Positions 11,700-22,465 are shown, counted from the first letter of the stretch. The stretch: DNA of 64,000 bases from Lumnitzera littorea (GCA_024138015.1 JAMXBB010000007.1:89026703-89090702); one strand, 5' to 3'. Notes: generated from the sequence alone by a model not told the origin. A program made the numbers and translations.

Positions 11700-12960
11700 C
11701 TCTCTCTACTCTTCCTCTCGCGAGGGTTCTACGTCCATAGTGTGTTGAACAACTATGAGTAACTGAAATAAGTTTTCAAGAAATACGTCTTCTGCAATAA
11801 GCTCTTTCTTGGTAGGAACCTCCTCCTCCTTAGGTTCCTCATCCATACTTTCTACTTCTAGCTTCGAGATGTCTCTCTTGATGACTATTGTCTGTCGATT
11901 TTGGCATTGAGTAACCATGTATTTGAACCCTTGGCACTTAAAGGACTTAATCTGGCTGGTCTTCCTGTCAAACCCTTGCCTCTTCTCATAAGTTCAGGTC
12001 GGCACTTCACCATTAAGTCGGCCTTTCTGCTCGGCTCTTACATTAACCTTCCTTCATGGCTCGATACTCAACAAAGTTCAGTGACTTGCTTATTTAGGTC
12101 GGTATCCTCATCGGTACTCAGCTCCTTCTTTACCTCTCTACTCGCTGGATAATCCTAATAACTTCATCCATTATATCAAATCGTTGGAGCTCTACAACAT
12201 CTCAAATGTCTCCTCTCAAGCTAGTAATGACTCTTGAAACTGTTCAAGCTGATGGTTCCTCCACTTTGCAACAGATCATGAGCATTTGAAACTCTTGAAC
12301 ATATTCTTCAATAGTTTGGTCTCTTGTCTCAGCTCATGAAGTTGAGTGAAAGTATCTTAGAGATAAGTTTTCAGCATAAACCTATTTCTAAGCACTCTCT
12401 TCATTTTGTTCCAAGTATTAATCTCTCGATATCTCTTTCGTCTTCTCATGGTCTGAAAATTCTTCCACCATATGGCGGTATATCTGGGGAACTCAACAGT
12501 AACAGTTCTCACTTTCTCATAATTCTCATTCTGATAGTAATCAAACACACACTCTACCTTCTTTTCCTACTCCAGATACTCATCAGCATTCCCAAACCCA
12601 TTGAAACTCAAAATTTGAAGCTTCATATGGTCGAATGCTTTAGGTATTTGTATATGCTCATCTTCAAAATACTCTTCTTCCTCTTCATTAAGCTCTTTCA
12701 GGTCTATCCTTTACCTTACTAGGCTGTCAACTCCTCTACTTTGAACAGGTTGAGTTGGGTTATGACCTCTAATAGGTTGAACAACTTGTCGAGTGTTTTT
12801 CATAGCCTTAGTGGGTCAGCAAGATAGCACATGAATAGGTCAGATTAGATCTACTAAAAGGTTAGCTATCTCATCAAGCCTCTCATCAGTGCTTTTAGGA
12901 GTTTCTTGAGACTATCATCCATGGTAGACAACTCTACTATCATCACTAGGACTAACATTT
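11700..12960 (-). pseudogene. Gag remnant of element B
   Basis: The minus-strand stretch 12357-12548 reads FDYYQNENYEKVRTVTVEF, IWWKNFQTMRRRKR and MKRVLRNRFML, the core of the retrotransposon gag family. C-terminal to it a degraded zinc-knuckle region reads KCQGFKYMVTQCQNR (about 11900), followed by an acidic linker (11706-11860) leading to protease. Frame breaks separate the parts. The open plus-strand stretches here are shadows. Confidence 0.75.
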
Positions 12961-13130
12961 ATATTTAGGTCTATCATTTTTCCTCATAGATTTAAAACTC
13001 AAACAAACACTTCAAGAAATTAACAGTTAACAACATAACAGTCAAATGAACACAATAACTTACTTTGTTTCATACATGCAAAATAAAGTATAACAGAACT
13101 TCAAGAAGAACTAACTACAGTTCACACAAA

Positions 13131-13149
13131 ACCTCCGCTTTGATACCAA
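13131..13149 (-). other. Primer-binding site of element B (initiator tRNA-Met type)
   Basis: Immediately inside the 5' LTR the minus strand reads TTGGTATCAAAGCGGAGG. It is close to the plant consensus TGGTATCAGAGC that pairs with the 3' end of initiator tRNA-Met. It fixes the orientation of B and shows that the right-hand repeat is the 5' LTR. Confidence 0.8.
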
Positions 13150-13151
13150 GA

Positions 13152-13680
13152 TGTTATCAACCGTGACTAAGAACAAATAAGGCCAGTCGCTGGATGGGTT
13201 TAAGCTTGCAGAAAGCTCGAAAAAGAGTTAATGGGGGAAAGTGTGAAAGGGCAAAATGATGAATGAAATAGTAAGCAAAGCCCATGAATAACTCCAGAGG
13301 ATATGACACACTAATGGAACTTCTGATGACTTACAACATAATTCGATATGATGTACGAATTGGTCTGGTGAGGTCACTCGCCACCTAACCTTGCTTAGGG
13401 GAAAGGATAAGAGTGATGTTGAGAGTAAATAAATAGTGTTTACATAAGGAAGATGATACTCAAAGTGTTCATTAATGATCTGATTTCTATTGCAAGTTTA
13501 AGGGTATTTATACTTGTAAGTTAGGACAACTTGCCTAAAAAGGAAAAGACAAAAAGGGAATTTCTTAAGGAAATAATCTATAAAATACAAAAAGGTAAAA
13601 ATGAATATACAAGAAAAGCAATCATTGGTGTAATGGATTCTGCACATGATATTGTACACGTAGCAATGTTACATTGGCTA
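13152..13680 (-). repeat. 5' LTR of element B
   Basis: On the plus strand it begins TGTTATCAACC next to the primer-binding site and ends at about ATTGGCTA. It is collinear with 7667-8195. Its outer edge touches a 49-bp segment that is inverted relative to other copies of the element C LTR. Confidence 0.78.
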
Positions 13681-13684
13681 GGTT

Positions 13685-13920
13685 TTGGTTATAACTTAGC
13701 TACCGGTCTATTGTTTAAACTATTTTAGAAAATGGTTTTTAACTCTTTTTCTCAACTTTGGTTGGGTAGCAACTCTAAAGTACTTTCAAAATGTAAAAAG
13801 AGCTGGTTTTCTTTAAACCCTAGTCGATGGTCAATATTAAATGGGTAAAGGTTTAGTACTGATTGGTTTAGAGAAGACCTAATTATAAAGAACCCAGGAG
13901 GGAAAAAACCAGGCTTAATA
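13685..13920 (+). repeat. 3' end of the 5' LTR of element C (truncated)
   Basis: From 13734 on, this matches 22276-22465 (CTCTTTTTCTC, TTTGGTTGGGT, AAGACCTAATTATAAAGAAC). It ends with AGGCTTAATA directly before a primer-binding site. Only the last 236 bp of an expected LTR of about 2.2 kb remain. The first 49 bp (13685-13733) match the reverse complement of 22215-22263. Confidence 0.75.
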
Positions 13921-13922
13921 GC

Positions 13923-13942
13923 TTGGCGACTCCATTAGGGAC
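13923..13942 (+). other. Primer-binding site of element C
   Basis: TTGGCGACTCCATTAGGGAC follows the LTR end. It resembles the TGGCGACTCCACTGGGGA-type site typical of Ogre/Tat elements; tRNA-Arg has been proposed as the primer for that group, from memory. Confidence 0.7.
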
Positions 13943-14542
13943 ATCAAGAGGGCTAACCACTTAAATACATTTCGAAATTAAAATCGCTTTTCAAAATACT
14001 CATGTTCTTTAGTTATTTGTTTATTTATTTGTACATTCATTTGTTTATTTAACATTGACTTCATGTATATATTTGTTTTAATTGGCATATTTATTTTGCA
14101 AATAGCATATACTGAGGCATGGGGGGTTCATTTGTTGCATCAAAGATGCAGGGTAGATGTGGTCAGACCTAAGTCGTCTTAGGACCCTAGGAGGGGGGCC
14201 ATTGTGTAAGTTTTGGGCGTTGTGAGATAACTACCATTCGAGGTTGATTAGGCTACCCCACTTAAGCTCATCGTGACCAATGAATGTGTTTTATAAGGAA
14301 TAAGTGAGGTTACAAAGCTTAAGAACCTTTTAAAACTCACCCTAATTGGTTATACTTCCCTTCAAGCTTGAGTTAATACACTATCCTTAAGAAATTGCAA
14401 CCCTACTAATCATTCAAGATTTTTTGCAATTAAGTTTTTAAAATTACGATAGGGTTGTAACTTAAGGAGTAATGTATTAAACCAAACAACCCTAACATTT
14501 ACATATTTCTACGTTTTGTTTTTTCTCTTGTTGCATTGATGA
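13943..14542 (+). other. Untranslated leader of element C
   Basis: About 600 bp between the primer-binding site and the first ORF, with T-rich TTTATTTATTTG-like runs and no coding signal. Confidence 0.5.
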
Positions 14543-14731
14543 TTGATCTTTGTCCATAAAATGTGTAGACTTAGGATGGTAGACAACCAAGCAAATGATC
14601 AAGCGAACAATAGTCCATTGGACACCTCTAGTATTTGTGAGCAGATGCTTAGAGATGAAATTGCCTATTTGAAGGAAAAGCTTGAGTGTTCTAAGGCTTA
14701 CAACCGGGCCTTAACGTCCTTTTTGGCATAG
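14543..14731 (+). CDS. Short gag-start-like ORF of element C
   Basis: This 62-residue ORF lies about 600 bp after the primer-binding site, where an Ogre-type gag ORF would start. The likelier start is the Met at codon 12 (MVDNQANDQANNSPLDTSSI), because it begins a hydrophilic region that leads into a coiled-coil-like stretch (MLRDEIAYLKEKLECSKAYN). It stops at 14729 and reads on through two more stops (KARI). No CCHC motif or further gag core follows. It is probably the decayed or abbreviated gag of a non-autonomous element. Confidence 0.4.
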   Translation: MIFVHKMCRLRMVDNQANDQANNSPLDTSSICEQMLRDEIAYLKEKLECSKAYNRALTSFLA

Positions 14732-15109
14732 GGCATTGGTTATACTTATGAGATGATATAGGACCTTAAGGCCCGTATATGAGACTTAATGTAGGGTTTT
14801 TTTTTTTCCCAAATTTATAGCCTAGAATAAACATCAATTTCTTGAATAAATGTTAAGTTCTCTACCTTTGTTTTTGTATTCTAATCTTTTTTCAAAATAA
14901 TAAAGCTCTCTTTAGTTCATTGTTTTTTGTTCTTTAACATTCCTACCTTTCTAAATAGTTTTTCAATAAACATTTATCTAACCATTATTCATTCTCATTT
15001 AGGGAAATGTAAATAAAATTCATAAACTTGTAAGTAGAAACCCAAAAATCACCATCCTTATTTGTAAATTATTTTCTAAAAATAAAACTTTACCTTTCTC
15101 TCTCTTAAG

Positions 15110-15165
15110 AAAGAAAAATATTGAAATATACATATATATATATATATATATATAATGAAAAGAAA
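15110..15165. repeat. (TA)n microsatellite
   Basis: A run of about 14 TA units (about 15129-15154) in the leader-side half of element C. Confidence 0.85.
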
Positions 15166-15179
15166 AGTCACCAACGGCT

Positions 15180-15640
15180 ATAAATCCTTATAGGCCTAAG
15201 TAGCCAACACAAGCTCAAGCCTCTGGCCTACTCAAGTAACTAACCTAAATACTTAGTTTCCAAACTACATAAGCTCCCTTGACTTATTAAGGTAGCTAAA
15301 TATGAGCCCTTTGGCCCATTCAACCCCAATACGAGCCTTTGGCTCATTCAACAATCATGAACCCTTTAGTCTACTTAAGCAGCCAGCCTAAACACTTGGC
15401 TTTCAACCCACACCAGATCCTTTGATCTATTAAGGAAGCCAAAACAAGCACTTTGTCCCATCTAATCCAAACATAAGCCACTTGACCAACACCAACCTTA
15501 GGCCCATTTAGGTAACCTACCCAAATATAGGCCGCTTAGCTAGGTATTCAACCTAAACACTAACCTTGGGCTCATTTAAGTGACCTACCCAAATATAAGC
15601 CACTTAGCTAGCCAGCTAATTCGAACATGAACCACGGGTC
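15180..15640 (+). repeat. Degenerate tandem array 1 of element C
   Basis: Words such as GCCACTTAGCTAG, CCTACCCAAATATA, CCTTTGGCCCATT and AGCCAGCCTAAACACTTGG recur. The clearest pair (15503 and 15571) is spaced about 68-69 bp. The array is too diverged to define a consensus by eye. Confidence 0.55.
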
Positions 15641-17439
15641 GTGACTTGAGTACAATCCAAAACCCCTGCTTTATTTAGAAAGCTAAGCTTAATCATGAAA
15701 TAAACAAAAACACAGTCAAATACTAGAGCATGATTTGAGCAAATGGAGGCCAAAGTTGACCTTTACCTTAAGCAAATAAATATATATTCCTCCTTAAGAA
15801 ATTGGTAACTCACTTTTAAAAGGTTTAGAATGACAAGAGGTAAATTATATTCCATACACTAACTTGAAATACTTTGAAAGTTGAGTGACAAAAGGGTGAG
15901 GATACTTTAGGCTCATTCCTTAAAGGAGGTCCACTTTGAATGTGATACGTAGATCAAAATGAAATTAGTCATTCGTTTTCAAATCCCAAACATGATTACC
16001 CTTTGTTAACCTTATTGGACCAATTTAGAGAATTTTCAAATTTAAACCCTGTTAAGAGCCACCCCATAATAGGGCAATTTAGAGGTTAGGGTAATTGATT
16101 AGGAGATAAGGATAAGATTAGTTTATGCTTGCTTAAGTAACATTAATTCAAAAATGACTTTTATTTCTGATAAATTATTTTTCTTTGAAATGAAGAAGAG
16201 TCAATTTCCTTTTCAAGCACCTCAAGCCCATGGATTTAGGGCCTTGAATAGTTTAAAAAGCAAAAACTTGGCAGTGGAGACAATTACTCTTAGGGCTTAA
16301 AGAAGAGAGAGAGTAGTAAAAGATAATGGGGGCAAAGCAATTAAAAAAAAGAAAGAAAGAAAAAGAGGCCGAAAGGTTTAGGCCTTAGCGTAAGACAAAA
16401 GCCCTAAGAAATATTTCATATCCTAGTAGGGGCAATAAAGTTGAATCAAAAGGCTAGGAGTCAAATCCCAAATAACCCTAGAAACATCAGACCTTAAATC
16501 ACGTTCTAAAGCTTGGGAACCTAGAATCTTTATATTTACCCTAAAGCCTCTCTTACTTATGCTAAATCACACAAGGCCTTCCCACCTACAATACCACCCT
16601 TACACAGTAAAAGCTCTTCCAATCTTGAAAGATAATCTATTTTTAATAAAAGTTGTTTTGAAACTAGGGCAATTATACTTCTAATTCTTCCTTAAGGTTC
16701 TTGACTTGTACACCCGGGATTAATAAAAGTATTTCTTTCAGGCCTTCTCATTAATCCTTTTTGAAAACCCTTAGACTAAAAGCCTAAATTTATTAAGTTA
16801 AACTGAAAAAGACCTAACGAATTGATTGAGGCGTATCATTTACAAAATGGACTATAATTTTTGTAATTCAAGTCAAGAGCAAAATCTAGACCGAGAGCTA
16901 ATGAGGCAGACCTCTTTGACTAAACTAATTTAGGGGTACCATTTCCTTAAGAAAGGAGTGACTTGAAATCTCAAAAGCCCCATGAGAAGTCTTAGGGTTA
17001 GGGGCATTAAGAAAATCCACATGATTACTAAGGATAGGGGTGGTTATAAGATTGTTCCTTAAATAAGGATTTATACCCATTGGCAAAAATTTCAAAAAAA
17101 AAAAAAAAAAGAAGAAGAGAAGGAATAGAAAGTAAAGGCTTGTCACAAAATTCTTGTCCAATCCATGTTGGCTTGAGTAGCCAAGCTTTCAATCCATGCC
17201 ATCTGTTTCCTTTCCAAGGTAGTCATTTTTTTTTTTAAATTAACCTTAGTAGTTTAGATCTTTTTTCCTTGTTGTAGTTTCTTTTCTCTTTTTCAAATCA
17301 AGGGGCCTATCCCTAATGTATTTTTTTCATAAATGGTTTTTCAACAATCTCTTTGTAAATACTTTTCCAAGTCAAAGAGTCTTTTGAAACTAGTTGCTTT
17401 TCTTACTTTAATTCTTCAATCCTTCATTAAAAGTCCTCT
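15641..17439. other. Interior of element C without coding signal
   Basis: About 1.8 kb of AT-rich sequence with A-runs and no recognisable domain in any frame. Confidence 0.45.
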
Positions 17440-17960
17440 TAGGGTTCTAGCTAGCTCTTAGAGTGTTGACCCCTCTTTTATTCTTTTCAAGGTTTCAGCC
17501 AGCCTTCAAGGCGTTGTCCCATCTTTTTAGGATCCTAGTTAGCTCTTAGAGCACCGATCCCTCTTTTCTTTCTTTTTAGCATTCCAGCTTGCCTTTAGGG
17601 CATAGTCCTTTTTTTTCTTTTTAGGGATCCAGCTAGCTCTTAGAGCATTGATCCTCTTTTCTATTCTTTTTAATGTTTTAGTTAGCCTTTAGTATACAGT
17701 CTCATCTTTCTAGGGTGTTAGTTACCTCTTAGAGTACTGACCCCTCTTTTATTCTTTTCAGGGTTCCAGTCAACCTTTCAGGCGCTGTCCTATTTTTTCT
17801 AAGGTTTTAGCCAACTCTTAGAGTGTTGACCCCTCTTTTATTCTTCTTAGGGATTTAGCCAGCCTTTAAGGTGCTATCCTATCTTTCATTTTAGGTATCC
17901 CATTAGCCTTTAGGGTATCATCTCATATTTCTTTCTAGGTTGCTAGCCAGCTTTCAAGCC
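17440..17960 (+). repeat. Tandem array 2 of element C, about 90-bp unit
   Basis: The anchor AGCTCTTAGAG...GACCCCTCTTTT recurs at about 17453, 17542, 17636, 17724 and 17813, spacings of 88-94 bp. Each unit pairs a 'GTTCTAGCTAGCTCTTAGAG' half with a 'CAGCCAGCCTTTAGGGC' half, so the unit is itself an old duplication. Confidence 0.75.
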
Positions 17961-18194
17961 CTTTATTGTTAACTTTATATAGGGTCTTTAGTGAGCCCAT
18001 AGGGCGCTTCTCTTCATCAAATTCTCTTAGTGAGCTTATAGGGAGCTTTTGATCCTTTTGCAAGCCCATAAGGTGCTTCTCTTCATTAGGTTTCAATTTA
18101 GGGTCTTAGCTAGCTCAAGGAGCGCTTTGCTCATCCCACCTAGGTTAGTGAGCCTAATGAGGTATGACTAAGCCTTAGATCAATTCCAAAAGTT

Positions 18195-18965
18195 AAGGTT
18201 GCTAGTCCCCAAAAAATGCTCCTACCTAAGTTAGTCAGCTCAAAGGAGCATTACCAAGTTTTCTAGATCAATCCAATTTTAGGGTTGCTAGTCTTCGAGA
18301 GACACTCCCGCTTAGGTTAGTTAACTCAAAGGAGCACAATAGGGTTTTCCAGATCGATCTAACTTTAGGGTTGTTAGTCCCCGAGAGATGCTCCTGCGTA
18401 GGTTAGTCAGCTTAAAGGACCATTACCAGGATTTCTAGATCAATCCAATCTTAGGGTTGCTAATCCTTAAGAGATACTCTTATTTAGGTTAGTCTGCTTA
18501 AAGGAGCACTACCAAGTTTTCTAAATTGATCCAATTTTAGGGTTGCTAGTTCCCGAGAGACACTCCTACCTAGGTTAGTTAACTCAAAGGAGCATGATTA
18601 GGTTTTCCAGATTGATTTAATTTTAGGGTTACTAGTCCTTAAGAGATGCTCTTGCCTAGGTTAGTCAGCTCAAAGGAGCATTATTAGGTTTTCCAGCTTT
18701 ATCCAATTTTGGGGTTGTTAATCCTTAAGAGGTGCTCCGATCGATCCAATTTTAGGGTTGCTAGTCCCCAAAAGATACTCTCACTTAGGTTAGTCATCTC
18801 AAAGTAGCATGATCAGGTTTTCTAGATTGATCCAATTTTAAGGTTGCTATTCCCCAAGAGATGCTCCCGCCTAGGTTAGTTAGCTCAAAAGAGAACTACC
18901 AGGTTTTTCAAATTGATCCAAAAGTTAGGGTTACTAGTCTACTAGAGGTGCTCCCGCCTAAGTTA
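18195..18965 (+). repeat. Tandem array 3 of element C, strict 86-bp unit
   Basis: The anchor GCTAGTCCCCGAGAGA-like occurs at 18201, 18287, 18373, 18459, 18545, 18631, 18717, 18760, 18846 and 18932. Every spacing is 86 bp except one of 43 bp, exactly half a unit. Each unit runs from TTAGGGTTGCTAGTC through GCTCCCGCCTAGGTTAG and CTCAAAGGAGCA to TTTTCCAGATTGATCCAA. No long ORF spans it. Confidence 0.85.
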
Positions 18966-18999
18966 GTTAGCTCAAAGGAGTGTTATCAAGTTTTAATTT

Positions 19000-20070
19000 A
19001 GGGTTTTAGCTAGCTCTAGGAGTGCTTTGCCTACCTTGGTTAGTTAGCCCATTAGGGCACGACCGAGTTTTCTCTATCTTTTATGGTCTTAGTTAGCTTT
19101 AGGAGCACTTTGCCCGCCTTGGTGAGTCAACTCATTGGGGCATGACCAAGTTTTCTTATTTAGTTTAAGGTTTTCGCCAACTTTAGGAGCACTTCACCTG
19201 CCTTGGTTAGTCAGCTCATAAGGACACAACCAAGTTTTCTCTATTTTCAAGATCTTAGCTAGCTTTAGGAGTGCTTTGCCCACCTTAGTTAGTCAGTTCA
19301 TTAAGGCATGACCAAGTTTTCTTATTCAATTTAGGGTTTTAGCTAGCTCTAGGAGTGCCTCACCCAGCTTGGTTAGTTAGCTCATAGGGGCATGACTAAG
19401 TTTTCTCTATCTTTCAGGGTCTTAGATAGCTCTAAGAGCACTTTGCCTACTTTGGTTAGTCAACTCATTTGGGCACGACCAAGTTTCCTCGATCAATTTA
19501 GGGTTTTAGTCAACTCAAGGAGTGCTTTGCCCACCTTGGTTAGTCAACTCATTAGGATACGACCAAGTTTTCTCTATCTTTTAAGATCTTAGCCAGCTCT
19601 ACGAGCACCTCATCTGCCTTGGTTAGTCAACTTATTAGGGTAAGACCAAGCTTCCTCATCTAGTTTAGGGTTTTAACCAGCTTTACCAGAGCTTTACTTA
19701 CCTTAGTTAGTTAGCTTATTAGGGCATGACTAAGTTTCCTCATTTAATTTAAGGTCTCAGCCAGCTCTAGGAGTGCTTTACCCACCTTGGTTAGTCAGCT
19801 CATTAGGGCACAACCAAGTTTCCTCATTTAATTTAGGGTTTTAGCTAGGTCTAGGAATGCTTCACTCACCTTGGTTAGTTAGCTCATTGCGATACGACCA
19901 AGCCTTCTCAATCAGTTTAAGGTCTTAGCTAGCTTTGGGAGTGCTTTACCCACCTTGGTTCATCAGCTTATTGAGGCACGACCAAGTTTCCTTATATCGT
20001 TTAAGGTCTTAGCCAGCTTTAGGAGCGCTTCGCTCGTTTCACCTTGGTTTGTTGGTTCATAAGAGCACGA
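19000..20070 (+). repeat. Tandem array 4 of element C, 84-bp unit
   Basis: The anchor CCTTGGT (in CCCACCTTGGTTAGTCAGC) occurs at 19034, 19127, 19201, 19283, 19367, 19450, 19534, 19617, 19701, 19785, 19869, 19953 and 20042. From 19283 to 19953 the spacing is 83-84 bp throughout. Each unit contains TTAGCTAGCTCTAGGAGTGC and GGGCACGACCAAGTTTTC. The AGCTAGCTCTAGGAGTG part resembles AGCTAGCTCTTAGAGTG of array 2. Confidence 0.85.
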
Positions 20071-20260
20071 CCATACTTTATTTCTTCTTTCAGTTTTTCG
20101 GCTAGCTTTTAGAGCACCACTCCTCTCTTCCCCAAATCCTTAGTGAATTGGATCTAAGATAGTTAGCTAGCTGTAGCATTTTTTAGGATAAAATCCACTC
20201 TTGGGGTAAAAATAGTATCTATTTTGTCTTTGTAGCAAAGTTTAGCTCAAACTTCACCAC

Positions 20261-20273
20261 AAAAAGAGACAGT
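20261..20273 (+). other. Polypurine tract of element C
   Basis: AAAAAGAGACAGT directly precedes the LTR start TGTAGATACC. Element D has the corresponding ACAAAGAGGGGCAAT before its TGTAAACAC LTR start. Confidence 0.65.
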
Positions 20274-22465
20274 TGTAGATACCTAATTTTTGCCTCCTTT
20301 TTATTTTTAGAATAGGTTAAAGAGTCCTAAATTAGGAAAAAATTTAAGAAAAATAAGAAATTTAAGAAATCCCCAAAAATAAGAGATTTAGGAAAAAAAT
20401 AAAAAAATGGAAAAAATAAGAAAACCCAAAAATATGAAGTTTAGGAAAATACAAAAAAAAAAAAGAAAATAGGAAAAAGCACAAAAAATAATAAATTTAG
20501 AAATAATGGAAAAATTTAGAAAAATATGTGAGAAATTGGGAAAGTCACAAAAAATAGGACGATTTAAAAAATTAGGGAATTAAGACAATAAAAGTTTTTA
20601 GGTAGCTTAAATAGAGTAAATTTTTTTTTTTAAATAAAGAACTGATAGACTTGGGCTTAGATTTAAATTTAACTCAAGCTGACCTAATCCATATATGCAA
20701 TTTAATTGTACATATGGATAATACATAAGTCAACGACCTAATGAATAAGTGCATAGATAAGGTATTGGAATAAATTAGAGGTTAGGGGTTTGAAACTCTC
20801 TAGAGGCATGAGGGTAGCTTTTTATCCTTTTCTTTTTCAAGCTCCACGTGTGGCCACATGTCAGGCTGTCATTGGGCCACATGTCTAATTGCGACACGTA
20901 GCGCTTTATGATTGGCCATGACAACAAAATTTCCTCCCCCCTTTTTCTTCTCCCCTTTCCTTTTTATTTTCCTCTCATTTTTTTTTAAAGACAGTTGCAC
21001 ATACACAAAGGAGGGAGAAAACCATATTCAAAACATGCACAAAAAACACATAAGGGGAAAGGGATTTTCAAAACACAACGTACAGATCCGGGGAAGTGAG
21101 GGGAGGGGGGGGGGGGGGGAGTGGTCTCTCTCTCACTCTTAGTCTACTCTCTCCCTCTCTGGACTTTCTCTCTCTCTCAAGCTCATGCATGCATAAGCAT
21201 CATCCCTTTCTTTCTCTCCATGATCTCTCTTGGCCACCTTTCCCTTATAGAATCCTCTCTCTCTCAATTTCCTCGAACTCTCTCACTCTCGCCACCATCT
21301 CTCTCTCTCTCCACTATCTCTCTCTCTCTCTCTCTCTCTCTACTACACTTTCCCTCACTCTCAAATCTCACTCGGCCTATCCTTCTTTATTGCATCATCG
21401 ACACTAAATGACTCAAATCCACCCAAATGCGTAGCCACAACTCGTTGTTCATTGCCTACACACACCACCAACCTACATGCCAATCGAATCACCCACTCAC
21501 AACACCGAACACATAGACCCAACGCCTCTATCCCGTACAAACACACACTACACCCCTAACAACGACGACCACTACCCAATCATCTCCCTTTTATATACAC
21601 CATCCACCAATGCACAACCACCCATAGCCGCTTCCACACATATAGCGACCCGACTGCTACCATAACCAAAAAAACCATATAGGCACTCGGTGCACTCTCT
21701 CTCTTAATCACAGGACCGAACCTCAACCAACCTTGATCCACTCTTCCCCGCTCGCACACAACTTAAATACGGTTGCTACCATCCAATAATTAAGCAAAAT
21801 AAAATTCATTTTATCACTTAGGAAAAATAACTTTTCAAAAATAAAAATAAATGGATTCTTTTTCTAAAATTAGAACCCTTTAGAGTTTCCAAAATAAAAC
21901 CTCAATTTAAGACCCTTAGAAAAATTTCTTCAAATAAATCAAAATAGGTCAAAACATAAACCCAGCTTTTTTCAAAACTAAAATCAATCAACTGGTTATG
22001 TTTTGGTAAACAAACTATCGAAATTTGATCCTAAATAGCGGATACGTAGGTATGGGGCGACTTAAAATATGGTAAGTTTTATTTTTCCATTTTTATAAAT
22101 ATTTGTGCAAATTAATTAATTTAGTCACATGTAATCTAGTTAGTTGTTTAGGAATTAAAAAAGGGTATATAATAAATTAACCCCTAGATCTAAATCTTTG
22201 GTTTTAAAAAAACTATTTTCTAAAATGGTTTAAATGACAGATTGGTAGTTAAGTTATAACCAATTCACTAAATTAGTTATAACTTAACTCTTTTTCTCGA
22301 CTTTGGTTGGGTGATGACTTTAAAGTACTTTTAAAATGTAAGAAGAGATGGTTTTCCTTAAACTCTAGTTGAGGGTTAGTATTAAATGGGTAAGAGTTTA
22401 GTATTGATTGGTTTAAAGAAGACCTAATTATAAAGAACTTAGGAGAGAAAAAACCAAGCTCAACA
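20274..22465 (+). repeat. 3' LTR of element C (about 2.2 kb)
   Basis: It begins TGTAGATACC after a polypurine tract and ends CTCAACA. Its last 230 bp recur in the 5' LTR at 13734-13920. Its last 700 bp also have a diverged relative at 29840-30513. It contains a 15-base G run (21105-21119) followed by long CT tracts. The ORFs at 20912-21665 are translations of these low-complexity tracts, not genes. Confidence 0.75.
21100..21350. repeat. Poly-G run and (CT)n polypyrimidine tracts
   Basis: A 15-base G run at 21105-21119, then repeated CTCTCT tracts culminating in about 11 CT units at 21319-21340. The G run plus the mirror-like pyrimidine tracts could form non-B DNA. They lie in the LTR upstream of its 3' end. 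Confidence 0.85.

Larger units (their letters stand above)
7667..13680 (-). mobile_element. Element B: minus-strand chromovirus (CRM/Galadriel-like Ty3/gypsy)
   Basis: Direct repeats of about 529 bp (7667-8195 and 13152-13680) flank a minus-strand gag-protease-RT-integrase series. A primer-binding site for initiator tRNA-Met lies inside the right LTR. The protease and RT blocks resemble the CRM/Galadriel branch (LLGRPW, MPFGLSNAPSTFMRLMNHVL). I found no chromodomain C-terminal to integrase. The left flank is element A; the right flank is the LTR of element C. No matching target duplication is visible, so a later rearrangement is likely. All coding regions contain stops. Confidence 0.82.
13685..22465 (+). 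mobile_element. Element C: large non-autonomous Ogre/Tat-like LTR element
   Basis: The element consists of a truncated 5' LTR, a primer-binding site, a leader, a short gag-like ORF, about 5.5 kb with no protease, RT or integrase, a polypurine tract and a 2.2-kb 3' LTR. The interior is dominated by tandem arrays (15180-15640, 17440-17960, 18200-18960, 19030-20060). The LTR start (TGTAGATACCTAATTTTTGCC-like) and primer-binding site resemble the Ogre/Tat group, as does element D at the right of the window. With no pol of its own it would have depended on an autonomous relative. Confidence 0.72.

Noticed and set aside
11901..12722. Plus-strand ORFs of 83 and 132 residues
   Set aside because: Antisense shadows of the minus-strand gag remnant of element B, which has clear family motifs.
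18195..20070. CRISPR-like array
   Set aside because: Units of 84-86 bp repeat along their full length without unique spacers, in a plant retroelement. These are ordinary tandem repeats.
14543..20272. Possible hidden pol genes in the interior of element C
   Set aside because: I looked for YxDD, DSG and D,D,E signatures on both strands and found none; the interior is tandem repeats and AT-rich DNA.
20912..21665. Overlapping plus-strand ORFs rich in Ser, Leu and Pro
   Set aside because: Products of CT repeats and the G run within the 3' LTR of element C; no start context or domain.
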